A stretch of DNA of 64,000 nucleotides from Blattamonas nauphoetae (Eukaryota; Preaxostyla; Oxymonadida). The notes beneath the pieces are model-generated. The model searched no databases. It was not told the origin of the DNA and saw nothing but the letters and a program-made list of their open reading frames with translations. Position numbers and translations under genes: made by a program. Position 1 is the first letter of the stretch, and each line of letters starts with the position of its first letter. Positions 50,996 through 63,313 of this stretch are shown piece by piece. The stretch lies in the NCBI GenBank assembly GCA_033064195.1, contig JARBJD010000314.1, positions 1-64,000 on the forward strand, written 5' to 3'.

Positions 50996-51653
50996 CAAGC
51001 ACCTTCTTCTGAAAAGATCAGGACACGATGAAGAGGTTCAGTGTCACATACATGACAGTACCGATTTCATACCATGAATTGGACGGATTCCACAGATCAG
51101 CCAAAATCAACCACTCACTTTTCGATCATCCTCTATCTGCTGTACCCTTCATAAAAGACACTTTTCATAATCCACATCATCACATACCAAATCCCTCAGA
51201 TTCTTGCTGCAATTTTAACGACATAATACATGAAGTTGAAAGATCATTTCCAGTTCGCTTTTTTCCATCTTTTTCTCCAATGGATGCATTTATCTCTGTT
51301 TTTTCACACAGAATTTGCTGTTTACGGTCGTTTACAGTCTTTATTGATCTTTGGACCGGTTTTATCACAAAAAAGTGTGAAAACGTTTCCACAACAAAAC
51401 GCCGCAGTTTCGAGCGTGATCACACTTCAAATCCAGTATTTCACCTTTCATCTGTCTATAGAAAAGCTGAACTTGAATTAGACAGAAATTGATTTCTTTG
51501 GACTATTATTAGTGTTTGGCACAAGAAAGTTCACTCGTACCGAAAAAAGAACTTTGTGAAGTGTCCATACAAATAATGACCTCGTTCGGACCAGTTGGAA
51601 TCAGTGGCCAGTCAAGTAGTCCGATAAATCAAGAGTGTGGATTGGGGTTCGAA
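50996..51653. other. Intergenic, no confident gene
   Basis: About 660 bp. A 154-aa plus-strand frame (51028-51492) has a Phe/His/Ser composition unlike its neighbours and no motif, so I do not call it a gene. The first part resembles a 3' flank of the ARM-like gene. It ends at the stop of copy 2. Confidence 0.45.
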
Positions 51654-54600
51654 CTACGGAATGAAATTTTCGGATGGCATGAGTGGAATTGAAGATTCGT
51701 TTGACTGATCTTTTTTCTTTTTGGATCGTTTTGGACCCCCTTTTTGGACATGACCAGTTCCTGTTGTGGTGGACTGCTTTTTTGGCTCTGTGGGTTGATC
51801 TCTTTTCAGTGCTTTAACAACTGTTGGCTTCTGCTGGGCCAGCATTTCCTCCACTGGTTTCTGTGCTTCTTGTGATTTTTTTGGTGTTGATTTTTGGACT
51901 TCTGGAACGTTGTGTAGGCTGACAAAGTGGTTCTCATTGATGAATCCGATGTTGATTATTGGGAGGTCAGACTCCTCCGGAAACACTAGAGTAGGCATCG
52001 TGTTTGGGTAGTGAACGGCAATTCTTTTCCCAATGACTGTCGACAGGAAACGAAACTCGAATCCCCCGCCCCATTGATAGTCTTTTAGTTGACTCTTGAT
52101 GTATTTATCGACTGAAGGAAATTTATCCGATGGTTGAAAGACCTCTTCCAATTCTTTCCTGTTGCTCATCATACGAGTTACCAATTGTGGTCTGACGAGA
52201 GATACGAAGAAATTCACAGCTTCATCACAGTGTCGGGGATAATCTCGCGCAAGAAGGTTAAGTTGATCCAGATCAGAAGGTGTCAGTTGATCATATACTG
52301 CATAGAGCCAGCAGTTTCCATCTCCGTGGGGATTCACAACATTCGCATCTCCTAAGCGGCTTTTGAAGAATAGTGTATCGTCTGAATCCTCACTGGTTTG
52401 CGGGAAGTAGGAATACTTGTGAGGTGATGAACCCTCTCTGTTTGGAAAGTTGACGCGTGAACTCGGTAACGTTGATGAAGCTTGGAAGGTCTGAATTCTC
52501 GTGTCGGCGTTGGAAAGGGCGTCGTACGACCTCGAGTCAGTTTGGTCTGTTCTCTCATCAGCATCACGATGGGAAGTCGTTGTCACTAAAGGGCGCAGTT
52601 CGGTTTTTATCCCATCTAAAGCTTTGACGATTTTCGTGTTGCTTGTGTTCACCAATTTGTGACTGCACATATTAATGATCGTAGAAATCCTGTCAAACTG
52701 GAGCTGGGCATTCATGTGTATGTCGCTTTGGACGCTCGTTTGAATTGGAGGGGTACCAGAAACGGAAGCGTTGTCATTAATCATCTTCCACTTTTCGTGT
52801 GTGCTTATGATATTCTGGATCGCACTTTTCATAGATCTAATAGCGAGTTCCTTCATTTGTTTCTTTTGAGATTTGAATTGTGTTGGCGGCTCGGGGGGAG
52901 AATCCATGTTTCCTTCGATCCGATTGATATAAGCCAATTCACGGAGCAAATAATTCACATCACTCTCATCGCCCGCTTTCCAGGCGATCTGGAACTGTAA
53001 AGTCAATCCTTCTCTCAACGCCTGAAGAATAGCGTTCCTCGCTTGTGTACTTCGGGATACATTCATTTGTTGCCTGGCAATGATGTGGGCACCTCCAAAA
53101 ATGTTCAGATACCATCGTAATTTTGTCACACAATCTTGAACCTGTTTGAAATAGAATTGCAGTGTGTGAAAAGATGGACTCAGGAGGATTGGCAAGTTGT
53201 GCTCTTCCTGATTCCATTGTTTACTTGTGGCGTCGAAGCAGTTTCTAGAAGTCACTAGAACTCTTTCCAGCTCGTCAAATCCATGAGAATTTGTCGTTGT
53301 ATCTCTACCGAGAGCTTGCATCAATTCACATTCCACCTCAGCTGTGTCATTCAGTTCCATGTTTTGCTTTGACCAAACTAAAAATGATACTGCGGCATTG
53401 AGATCTCCAGACTGAAGAGAGAGTCGTGATCGCAGAAGGAGTCCTTTCGCCAACAAACACGTCAGACGTGATTTCTCGATCTCGTTTCCACAGTTTTGGA
53501 TCCTTTCGATCAGCTCGTTTTCATCTGCCTGAAGTGCATCGCCCATCCTGGTGGGAGGATTCTTGCGATTCAGCCACTGCCAAAAGTATTCGTATTCGAC
53601 GCGTTTGGAGTGGAGATAATCGGTCACTGCCTCCGATCCAACATCGAGAGGGTCAATTCTGGCATTTGCACCAGCAGGAAGCATGAATCGTGTGTTGTGT
53701 GTGCGTTCTGTAACAGTTGTGGTCCCTTCGGTCATTTCAGCTTCATCTGTCTGAAGTGCACCGCTTATCCTGGGGTGAGGATTCATGCAATTCAGCCATT
53801 CCCATAAAGACTCCTCTTCGATCCGTTTGGAACGGAGATGATCTGCCACTTGCTTTGGGTAAAAATTAAGCGGATCAATTATGGCATTTGCACCATATGG
53901 AAGCATGAATTGTGTGTTGAGCGTGGGATCTGTGATATCAACACTTGGCAAATCAAACTCTAATGATTGGAATGGTTGCTCGCCAAGCGTGATTGGTCTG
54001 TACTGGTATGTACCATCTTGCACATAGCTCAGTTTGAAACGTCCACACCATAGGTCATGTGCTTCGATGATCTCAGACTGATCGTTGAGATATTCTGACA
54101 ACGGTTGTGTTGAGATATCATCAGAATTGTCATCATTTGGGTCATCCAGTGCGTGTTTAGGCTGAGGTTGGTTCTGTGTTGTGTTTGTCCCAATTGTTGA
54201 TGGCTGCGGAGGGACCGGCAATCGATAGAAATCTGGAGTTCCAGGGATTCCATTCGTGTAAGCAATCTGGACATAAACTTCTCGATGGGGAGGGGGTCGT
54301 ATTGTTGGCTGTATTCCTCTGTTCACTTGTTTGTGTTGGAGGACAGATGGATCTGAAACGAAACCAATATTAATATCCTCTTTTATCGGTTCTGGAAATT
54401 GGTCCTCTTTTTTGCCTTTCTTTGGAATGTCTTCTGTTTTGTGTGTCTGAGATTGGTCCGCCTTTTTGCCTTTCTTTGGAATGTCTTCTTTCAGTTCCTG
54501 AGAATGGTCCTGTTCCTGGTCTTTTTCTTCTGATGGCTTAACATGTTGCACGATCTCAATGTGTTTTTCGGTTGACTGAATTCCCGGTTTGTTTACACGT

Positions 54601-57330
54601 TCCAGATCATCAATCAGTGAGTTGTTCAAATCAATCGTGGGAATTCGACTTTTCATCTCAGCACAACAATGATTCGGAAAGTTGTCAGTAATGAGTGTTC
54701 CACAGAAGGTGCAGCGGACGATTTGTGGATCATAGTTAACTTCCAACTCAATGAATCGAGCCAAGATCGGAGCGGTACTTGCCGTCATTGGAGGAATTCT
54801 GATGTTTCCAACATGAATCTCCCCTTTTGTTTCGAACTGTGCAATCCAAATGTTCTGCTCTGGGATGAAGTTCTTCAGGTTGTCTTGATTGTTGAGTTGG
54901 AACTTGTGAAATTTTAATGCATCTTTGGGAACGATGAATGACGGAAAGATCTGAACTCGTTTCAAACTGTACTGGGTGGCCAGAATGTAACACCATTTCT
55001 TCATCAATCGGACACCCTCGTCAGTGATGCCGTGTTGTTTCCCAGTCGTGCCTTGGAGGAAAACGACAGCGAGTGAATGTAAGTGAAATGGAACCTTCTT
55101 GCATCTGAACATCAGAAGGATCGAATCAAACCCTGCATTTGTTTCACCACTTGGAACGAGATGACTGGTGATGACTTCCATTTGATCCGAATTGGGTTGA
55201 AGTTTTCCAATTCCTGAGGCGACGGCTGAAACTTTTTCTTCAAACCCTTTGATTGGAGGTGAAATATCTTCCAGAGCTTCTTTATGAAGACAATGTTTGA
55301 AGAGGAAATCCCATTGTGTGTCATATGCCCGAGCCTCATGTTTGTTGAGAGTTGTTGGATCTGGAATTGTGACAGCTTTAATAACCGACGAAGATCTCAT
55401 TATTTGATAAAGGCTGTATTTCGTTTTGGGGAACGAAATAGGTAACTTGGGACTTTGTTTTTGATGTATTAGTCTGAAAGCTGTCAATTTGAGTCCTGTC
55501 TCGACAGCTCTCAAATAAGTTTCTTCATGTGTGCCAGCGTAGATTATTGTACTCATTTGCTTGTTTACGCGTGAGAACAAGTTGAGCTCCATGGATTTGT
55601 TCATCTTTTTGGTTGTTCGGTTCTGCACGATTCGGAACGATTGCTTAGTGGCATGTTGTGTAAACCAGTTCATGGGATCAAATTGTGGAGAAGAGGAGTG
55701 GATGTAGCGATGAGGTGTTTTGGCTCCATAGTGATCTCTATTCAACTGAATCTTCTTCTTCGGTGAGGATTTGTGTACAGACTTCCCAGTTTTGAAGGTG
55801 AGTGGATCGAAAAGATGTCTTGGAATCATTCCTTGCTTCTGGATCGACTGTTGTGATATCATCATCTTCAAAGCTGTGTCCTCCATGAAGTTATAGGGAC
55901 ACGGAATTGCATTGAACATGTGAATCATTTCGGGAAACAAAAATTTGGGCACGTTGAACATCATCGTCGGAGCACTGGTCTCTTTATGTTCAGTTATGTT
56001 TTCCCATCTTTTCTTGTTTGGAGATGTCAGGAGAACAACATGTTCACCTCGAGGTACTTCCATGCAGCTAAGAATAAAGCTATTAAAAAAGAAAAATGAG
56101 AAGAAGAGGATAAAGATACTCGTCCACAACATGCCATGTTGTTCCTCGAAGTCGATTCTCCACTTGATTGTTTTTGTTCACAAAGAGTTTGAAGAAGTGG
56201 GGGAAGTGATGGATGCTTGGAACCGTCAATCGTCCGATGCAGTCTGGTGATGAATATACTTCTTTAGGATTATATTTTTGTTTGTTTGATGTTGGTTGAC
56301 ACATGAAGACGTCGTACGTGTAGCAGAAGGTATCTCTTTCAATGTGAATCGGCGGTTCGTTTCTTCTGTTGATTGTGATGAACGCCTTTCCAATTGGATC
56401 TAATTTTTTGTCTTGAAGTGATTGTTCATCATAATCACAAGGAATCGGAGCTGTTTTATTGGTGATCTTATTCCGATTCCGAAAGATGAACGACGGTTCA
56501 CCGTGTCGCGCTATTTTCACTTCCTAAAAAGTGGAAATTGAATAAAATGAACAAACATTCACCCCAAGACTCATGGTCAAAGTGATAAGGGGCATTCGAA
56601 GCGTAGATTTCCCAATCCCAGGTGTTCCAGTCACGATGTGAAAGATGGCTTTATTAATTCTTGTCGATAAACAAGTTTCTGCGTATCCATTGGAGTCGAA
56701 GAGAATGTGAGAAAACAACGAGTAGGTCGATGGACGAAAGAGAAGATCGATTGGCGGAAGGATAAAATTGTCTTCACGTTGTGAGGTTGAGATAGACTTA
56801 TACATATAATTGGATTTGTTGAATGGCTTCACATGTTCAGTATCTTCTTCAAAATTCGGGATTTCAGTTTGGTGGAGTGGAATGATTGACGAATCAATGG
56901 AAATTTGGATATTTCTGAAGATCATTCGATTCTTGTCTATTTGATCGATTATCTGTTTTTGCACTTCCGTTGCTGACAACTCCAATGCATCGCGTAAGTC
57001 AGAATGTAGTTGATGATATTCTGGAGAACTAAAGTGTTGTCGGTGAGTAGACCACCAGATGTTAAATGAATTCATAAATGTTTTGGTTTCCGACTTAACC
57101 GCACGAGGAAGGGAAGAATAGGCGGATTTAAATTGGTTGAATCGTTTTCGAAGAGACTTTTCTTTGCGGGAGTCCCGAATGCGTTTGTCCAACTTACCGA
57201 GTTTGGCTAAGGCATTGGAGATGAGGTGAATGTCATCCATCTGATGACTTGGTGTATTGAAAGAACGGATTTGTTTGAAGGGCAGATACGCATTTTTTGA
57301 TCCCAAAGAACCCTTTATTTGGTCATTCAA
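51654..57330 (-). CDS. Giant P-loop ATPase family protein with OTU protease, copy 2
   Basis: Exons 56557-57330, 56120-56523 and 51654-56067 sum to 5592 nt, up to 1863 aa. A start at MDDI (57240) aligns better with copy 1 and would give 1833 aa. Walker A is GTPGIGKST (about residue 240), then WHVVDD and VVLLTSPNKKRW, and the zinc-ribbon-like CTFCGTLITDNFPNHCC. Two 74-residue repeats lie at 53510-53970. Copy 2 uniquely adds a C-terminal OTU domain (about 1630-1780) with the catalytic pattern DGNCWLYAVYDQL and NENHFVSLHN, which in OTU enzymes provides Asp, Cys and His for ubiquitin cleavage. A Lys/Gln-rich tail follows. Introns of 33 and 52 nt match copy 1 in position. Confidence 0.75.
53510..53970 (-). 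repeat. Tandem 222-bp coding repeats in copy 2
   Basis: The same duplicated unit as in copy 1, with the same 222-bp offset, diverged in parallel. Confidence 0.65.
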
Positions 57331-57362
57331 AGCAAGTCATCTCATCTTTCATCGTCTTGACC

Positions 57363-57545
57363 TCAAATGAACCAGAAAGTCGTATCCACCTGAGGATATT
57401 CAGTCACCGTAGGCTTGCCTGACCGGCCAAAAATGCCGGTCAGTGTCAGTGGCCAATTTTTCAAAGGGTCTGATCTTAGCTTCACAATCGAGGTTACGGT
57501 GATGGAAGTCTTTCCACATTCTACTTGTCTTCTGGTGGCCTCCAT
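57363..57545 (-). other. Possible exon remnant
   Basis: A minus-strand frame reads MEATRRQVECGKTSITVTSI, VKLRSDPLKNWPLTLTGIFG and ends FWFI. The beta-like composition looks coding, but no start, splice partner or family could be given. It adjoins the orphan coding tail on the opposite strand. Confidence 0.25.
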
Positions 57546-57561
57546 CGCAGTGGTGAAATGA

Positions 57562-57804
57562 GCAGTTGAACTCGAACATCTTTCACAAGAATCGATCGAA
57601 CGAAACCGAATTCTTGCTGAAAAGGAGCGCGAAAAGGCGGAAACAAGCAAGATGCTTGAAGAAGAGAAGCTCATCGAAGAAAAACTGAACGAAGAATCGC
57701 AAACAATCGGTGACACATCTTCAACGACGCAAAGTGAAACTTCCTGTTCTCATCCAGCTGAACTGAAAGATGATACCGAACCGCTGAAGCAGGGTAACAT
57801 CTAG
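57562..57804 (+). pseudogene. Orphan coding tail, coiled coil
   Basis: An 80-codon open stretch without an ATG reads VELEHLSQESIERNRILAEK, EREKAETSKMLEEEKLIEEK and then a Ser/Thr-rich end with a stop. It looks like the 3' end of a coiled-coil gene whose upstream part has been lost. The stop lies at the edge of a minisatellite. Confidence 0.4.
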
Positions 57805-57883
57805 AGACCGACCCCATTCAAGCTAGAGACCGACCCCGATTGCTAGGCGCCGACCCCCGATTGCTAGGCGCCGACCACTATTG
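57801..57883 (+). repeat. Minisatellite, four ~20-bp units
   Basis: Units start at 57801, 57823, 57843 and 57864 (22, 20, 21 and 20 bp). The core is CTAG(A/G)G(A/C)CCGACC followed by CC and GATTG or a variant. The first pair reads AGAGACC and the second pair GGCGCC, so two sub-types occur in order. Confidence 0.75.
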
Positions 57884-58014
57884 AATTTCGCTCCTATTCA
57901 CTATTTTCGTTACACTTTTCTGCTAATGTAGTCCAAAATCACATCTATCACCATTTTTTGAACTGTTTCCAAAATTATGGCACGATTTTGTGTCGAACAG
58001 GAAAATCAGAACGA

Positions 58015-60880
58015 TCATGGGTTGATCATTATTATCTCCCCTTCACATACCGTTCCGACAGGCATCTGTGAGTCGCCAGAGGGTTGACATTGGACATCTG
58101 TGAGTTCGTATCCAACATTTCGGATGAGACGACGAGCGCGAGTGGTGAATCCGAGAGGGACTGGCTGGAAGAACTGTTTTTTCGGCTCAAAGACGAGTTG
58201 TTGTCGAATTCCGAGTGCAGTGACAGTGACATCACAATATTCTGATGTCTCGTCTTTCATTAAGAGAGGAATTGTCAAATTTTATTCCGCCTCTTCCTTC
58301 GGGAAGAATGAGAAGACAATCTCTGCTATCTGCCCATTCCCGAGAAGGCCTTCCGAAAGGCGAGGTTTGGATCGTTTCATCAAGTACTTCAGTGATGCCA
58401 TCTGTCTGCAGTCTCCAGTTGAGAGGGCTGTGTTCCATGTTTATTACGACAACAGAAAGTTTGTGGAGTGGCTCGGGAAGTGTGGAAATGATACAGGTCC
58501 CGAAAAGCGAGAGTGCGACGATTGATGGAGAGACAAGGAGGAACGCCTTGGGCTGTGATCTGTCGAGAGAGCGCGTTGGTTGTTGTTGTTGACTGCGATG
58601 CGGAAAGGAAGAAGAAAAGAGTGAAGTCGTAGGCGTGAATGTCTGCAATGTACTCCACTTCACACATCAGAATCGAGTTGGGCTGAATACCAAGACGATA
58701 CGCTGTGAGACTCTCGTCCTCTTCGGGTTCCACAGACAGAGTCAGCTTCCGATTGATGCCTTGGTCGTTGTTGTTGCGAGAAAGATTTCGATCAGTCTCT
58801 TGGTATGTCTTTTTCTCTTCCTTCTTCTTTTCGTCTCTTCTCCGATCCTCCCTTCCTCCCCCAGCTGACGGATGACTTGGGAACAATCCTTGGATGTTCT
58901 TCAATGCTTTCTGCCCCTCCTCCGACTGAAGCAGTGGCTGTGAGAAGGCATCCATCAGAATCGTCTCTGTGTTCGTCCCCACATTCTCAACAAGTCCTTG
59001 CAGGGGCTTCAGATGAGAGTCGAATGCCCCCACTCCGTTCCACTTTCTCTTCTTATCGTCGTCTGTTTCTTCAGTGTACGTTCCAGTGTCAGGGATATCT
59101 GAGAGTGTCTCGAGTGGTGGCTCGATTGGTGCAGCTCTGCTTCGACTCGGTGTTCTTCCGTCCTTCTTCTCTTCGAGAGGGGCTTTGCTCATTTTGCGCT
59201 CAAGAACTCAACGAACGCCAACAGGGATTGACAATGGAGCGATGGGAGTGATTTCGTTTTCTTCTGTTTCTGTCCGGCGTGCCTGCATGATTTCGTGTTG
59301 AGTGAGCTTCTGAACCCCTTCTGGCATTCCCAGTCCACTTCTCTTTGTATTTCCAGCGCTGTTCATATCCTGTGCATCGGATGTGCATGAAGCAGAATGC
59401 GGAGTAGTTCGTTTGAGGAACATGGGCTGAGGTTTGGTCGAACGTGACGGTGACAGGAACTGTGCCGGAAGGGGGGACAGTGCCCATCTGCGGAGTGATG
59501 AAGAAGCAGTCGCATTTGAGTGTGCGGATATCGGCGGCCTTGATTTTGGTGGATTTTGGGATCGACTGAGATCCCCTCTCACTCCTTGATAAACGATCCC
59601 TGCATGATCACTGGTCCTGGAGGAATGGCCTCGGGTGGCTTGTCTTCGCAAGCAGCTGACCCGTGAAGGTCAGGGCGATGTCCGAAGAGAATATGATGTC
59701 GAAGCCAGCCATGGCACCTGGCAGGATGACCTGGGAGACGGACGAGGAGAGAGCGAGTTTGGGATGGTTGATGACGAGGATGGCGAGAACGTTGGCAGGG
59801 ATGTCGTTGGAGATGTTGCGAGTGCCGACGGAGATGAGAGAGAGCTCGTTCGGATTGAGTGGGGTTCGTACTTCCTTCTGTTCGATTGTTGTTGTTGCGT
59901 TTGGCTTGTATTGAAGCTTGATCAGTTTCATTGTATCCGACAACTGAGGCCTGAGCTTCGGATTCATGACCACTTCAGACTGCCCCGAGTTGAGAAGGAA
60001 GAGAGGCTCCGACTGCCGTGGAACGAGTGGCTCTGGTGTCTCTCTGACTAGCTGGTCGCTGTCAAGACCGAGGTTGAGATCGTAGAAGGGATGGTTGTTC
60101 GTCTTGTACAGAATGTTCTCCCCTGCGTTGTGGTTGGCTGTCCGGACGAAGCCTGTGTTGAAAGCTTTCTTTAAGTCTCGTTCCAGTCGAGAGGCTGTCA
60201 CAAAATCGTTGTCCATCTTCTTGTGCTTCTGCTTCTCCTCTATTTGTTGTAGAATCACATTCGCCTGCGCGTTGTTGTCTCCCATGCTCGTCGCTGAGAG
60301 ATAGTTCAACGACGCGTTTTTGTGGTTGCTGACTGTTTGTTGTCTTTGACGTGCCTTGAGTGAGTGCCTGTTGGAGATTGACCGGCGAGCTGGAGAGCGA
60401 GCGAGAACGAGCATTGTGATCGACAAAGTTTGGTTTTTGGATGAAGTCATCTCGTGAGCGCAGTGTTCCAGGAGCCATTCCCGTCCGCTTCTGGAAATCA
60501 AACAGATTGGAGACAGTGACCCTGCCTGTGAGGACGAGGCTGGTCTTCGCCATCGCCTTTCGTCTCCGAATGAGTGTTTGGTTGGATGAAGGATCGTCTG
60601 CAGCTGCAACCAGTTTCTTTGTTTCAGATGGATCGCCAGATGAGGACATTGCAATAGGAGGGTTGGTCATCTCTTCGACAATGTCAGAAGCGGGGATTGG
60701 CGTGAGTGTGTTTCCTCACACGTGGATGGGGATGACTTTGGCACCTGACGACAGACTCATCTTGAGTGTTGTCTCGTGCACTCCGAGCTGGGATGGTTTA
60801 TAAGTCACCAGGACTTCGAGTGGCTTCTTCGGATACAGCTTGCCGGACGAGGAGTGACTGTGAAAAGAGAAACTTTGCCG
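58015..60880 (-). CDS. ASH/MSP-domain protein of ciliary type (exons unresolved)
   Basis: Coding segments alternate between minus-strand frames. Near 60690-60860 lies VTYKPSQLGVHETTLKMSLS; at 60430-60660 TNPPIAMSSSGDPSETKKLV and FDFQKRTGMAPGTLRSRDD; at 59660-60300 LRPQLSDTMKLIKLQYKPNA and INHPKLALSSSVSQVILPGA; near 59500 CFFITPQMGTVPPSGTVPVT; at 58015-58270 LVFEPKKQFFQPVPLGFTTR with stop at 58015. These beta segments are of the ASPM-SPD2-Hydin/major sperm protein type found in HYDIN, CFAP65, CFAP221 and similar axonemal proteins. Short introns or decay explain the frame changes. The start is uncertain and overlaps the divergent plus-strand gene. Confidence 0.5.
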
Positions 60881-62898
60881 AAGAGTGCGAGTCGAACCTG
60901 TCGTCGCTCTCTGAATCGCTGCTGGCCACTCTGAACCACATCAACAGCCAACCCAACACACTCCCCTGGGAAGTGGAAGACTCGGACTTGCTTCTTGTGA
61001 GCTATCTGGGGACAACAATCACTCAGCGCTTGTTCGTCTCACTCACGCCGTTCAACGCGGTTGGGCATGTTGCGTCCTTTGCGCTCTCTGCGGCTTCGGA
61101 AGGACAGAACTCTTCGCTGTTCCTGGCGAATCTTGCTGAGCCTGTTATCAACGTGCCGACAGTGCTGATGGAGTGGCTGAAGAGGATGATCCAGGAATAC
61201 TACGTCGAGGATGGGAAGAAGATTTCGATTGCAGTGGTTGTGAATATTATGGACGTGTTTGTACTTGAGGTGGGAATTTGTGTTGTGATGGGAGTTGTGA
61301 CTGGATGGACGATGATGGAGCCTCACAAATGATGAGAGGGAGTGAATTTGTTGCTGTTGTCGCTGGGACGAACAAAGATCTTCAAACAAACAATCTCGCT
61401 TTTGGGAGCAGAAAACGAGACAGAGACGATTGTTACGAAATGGGAGAAGGAAGGAGAGAAGCAAGAGCAGGAAGGGAGCAAGACGTTCCACTTTGTGAGT
61501 GATGAGGACGAAGAGGAAGAAGAAGAGGTGAAATATGTGGAAGAGCCATTTCGAGTGACGATGATCGCTCACAGTGTGGTGACAGGAGGCGAGTTCAAGC
61601 TGAGGGATCTGCTGGACCCACACCCCCTCCCTCCTCGTCCACCTGCAGCGGAGTACGACATCATCACATTTGTTGTGGTTGGTGATGCGAATGTGATCCC
61701 AAAACGGGTGATTCGGCAGTTGCGGAAGAAACGAGGAGTGAAGATGGAGCGAAAGGCGATGGGGGAACAGAACGGGTGGGAGAATGGGGACGAAGTGGAG
61801 ATGGTGGATTTTGGGTGTCTGAGAGATCTTCGGCGACGAAAGAAGAGAACAGTGCAATCAACGCACACGACTGAAGAGACTTCGATGATAAACCCGTTCC
61901 CGTTGTCGCCAGACAACTCACTGCCCGACTTTCATCGACCGTCGCTTCATAAACAACCCAGCTCGACTGCAGTTCTTCCGCAGCAGTTCGCGAATGCGAT
62001 GTCGATGCCGTTTCCTTTGTTCGTGGCGAGGAGTGAGTCCACTCTGCCGCTGGCTTGTCAACTGGAATCCTCTCCCCCACTCCCTTTCTCAACACGAGAA
62101 CACCTTTCTCGTTTTAACTCCATCTCATCTCCGCATCTGTCCTTCTACACTCACACACTCCCACAACTCTCGTCGTCTCCTCTGAACGGCTCATCTGGTT
62201 CGCCGAAAATGCAGCCCAGCCCGTAGAAGAATCTTGGCCTGAATCGCTACGGATCAACGTCGCTGTTGTCAGTTGTGGAATCGGAGGATATGGGGAACAA
62301 ATCGGGGATGACACAACTGGACGTGAATGCGTTCACACTGCTCTCTCCACACAAACAGTCGTACCCTTCTTTGCACACTCTCACACAGAGTTCTGTTCAG
62401 TCTGAACCGAAAGTGGCTCAGCGTCGAAAACTGATGGAAAAGGAAGCGGAGTCGGAAAGGGAGATGGAGGAGAAGGGGATTGTGCGAGATGCGCTTGCCG
62501 ACGAAATGTGGACAAAGAATCTGGAGGAATCGATTGAGACAATTGGTGAGAACATCAAAACGTTCAAAACAGAATTGTTCCCATCACTTTGTGTGCTGGC
62601 TGTGTTGATGATGGTGCTGCTGACTGCTCTTCTCGTGCTGGGTGCTCTCTTCGTTCCGCTGACACTGCCAACCCTGACAAAGCGGCAGGGTTCGTTGATG
62701 ATATGGACAAACACGATGCTGCAGTTCTACCAGTCAACACTGTTCCTTCTGCAGCTGACGACGCGCTCTGTGGAGACGCAGGTTGATATGGAAGAGCCAA
62801 AGAATCCCGACGTTATGTCGTCGTCTGTGGTTTCCGACTTCTCGCACACGTCGACGGATGCTTCTGTGCTGCACAGTCTGTTTCTTTCGTCTGCATGA
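60880..62898 (+). CDS. Unrecognised membrane protein (exons unresolved)
   Basis: Three long plus-strand stretches seem to belong together. At 60890-61270 there are amphipathic helices (LSESLLATLNHINSQ, TTITQRLFVSLTPFNAVGHV) ending before a GT at 61270. At 61378-62220, after an AG, the frame reads IFKQTISLLGAENETETIVT, an acidic run, EYDIITFVVVGDANVIPKRV and a Ser/Pro tail. At 62266-62898 a helical segment precedes hydrophobic LCVLAVLMMVLLTALLVLGA, a membrane span, and a Ser-rich end. Alternative frames in 62150-62300 leave the second junction open. I do not recognise the family. Confidence 0.4.
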
Positions 62899-62925
62899 CT
62901 CTTCACGACTCAGTACACACATGTG

Positions 62926-63147
62926 ATGAATGGATCATCGGAACGAACAGATTGGGAATCATACTGGAAACTGCACGCTGATCTGTCCCGTGCCAACCCA
63001 AAGATCGACCAACGAGCACTGTCGTTCGTATCTGACAATGGAGTGGGAGTAAATTCTTGCGTGCTGGAAGACGGGACTCAATGCCCTCGTGATCGCTACG
63101 CGTCGGACTTTGGGGGAGAGGGACTGTCGGGGATTGTGGGGCGATGA
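62926..63147 (+). CDS. Hypothetical short frame
   Basis: A 73-aa ATG frame beginning MNGSSERTDWESYWKLHADL has protein-like composition and may be a first exon. Its continuation was not found, and the minus-strand ASH-like exons begin just downstream. Confidence 0.25.
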   Translation: MNGSSERTDWESYWKLHADLSRANPKIDQRALSFVSDNGVGVNSCVLEDGTQCPRDRYASDFGGEGLSGIVGR

Positions 63148-63313
63148 GAGGGGATGGTAGAGAGAGTTGGGAAGAAGGATGGGTGGGGGATTAGTTTGGG
63201 TGATGGGGAATGGGAGTTTGAAGCTTGATGAAGACGACAGTCGAGCGAGGTACAGCTGCGCGCTGATCGAAGATGCTGTGGATGACGTTGGACGAGTGGC
63301 TGGGCAGAAACGA

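Noticed and set aside
51028-51492. 154-aa plus-strand frame as a gene
   Set aside because: The composition is unlike neighbouring proteins, no motif or splice context is present, and it lies in a 3' flank.
51635-51655. GGTTCGAACT as a tRNA B box
   Set aside because: The T stem does not pair and no A box lies at tRNA spacing.
61039-61857. Minus-strand 272-aa frame as a gene
   Set aside because: It is His/Leu/Arg-rich without motifs, while the plus strand has amphipathic helices and an acidic run typical of real coding sequence.
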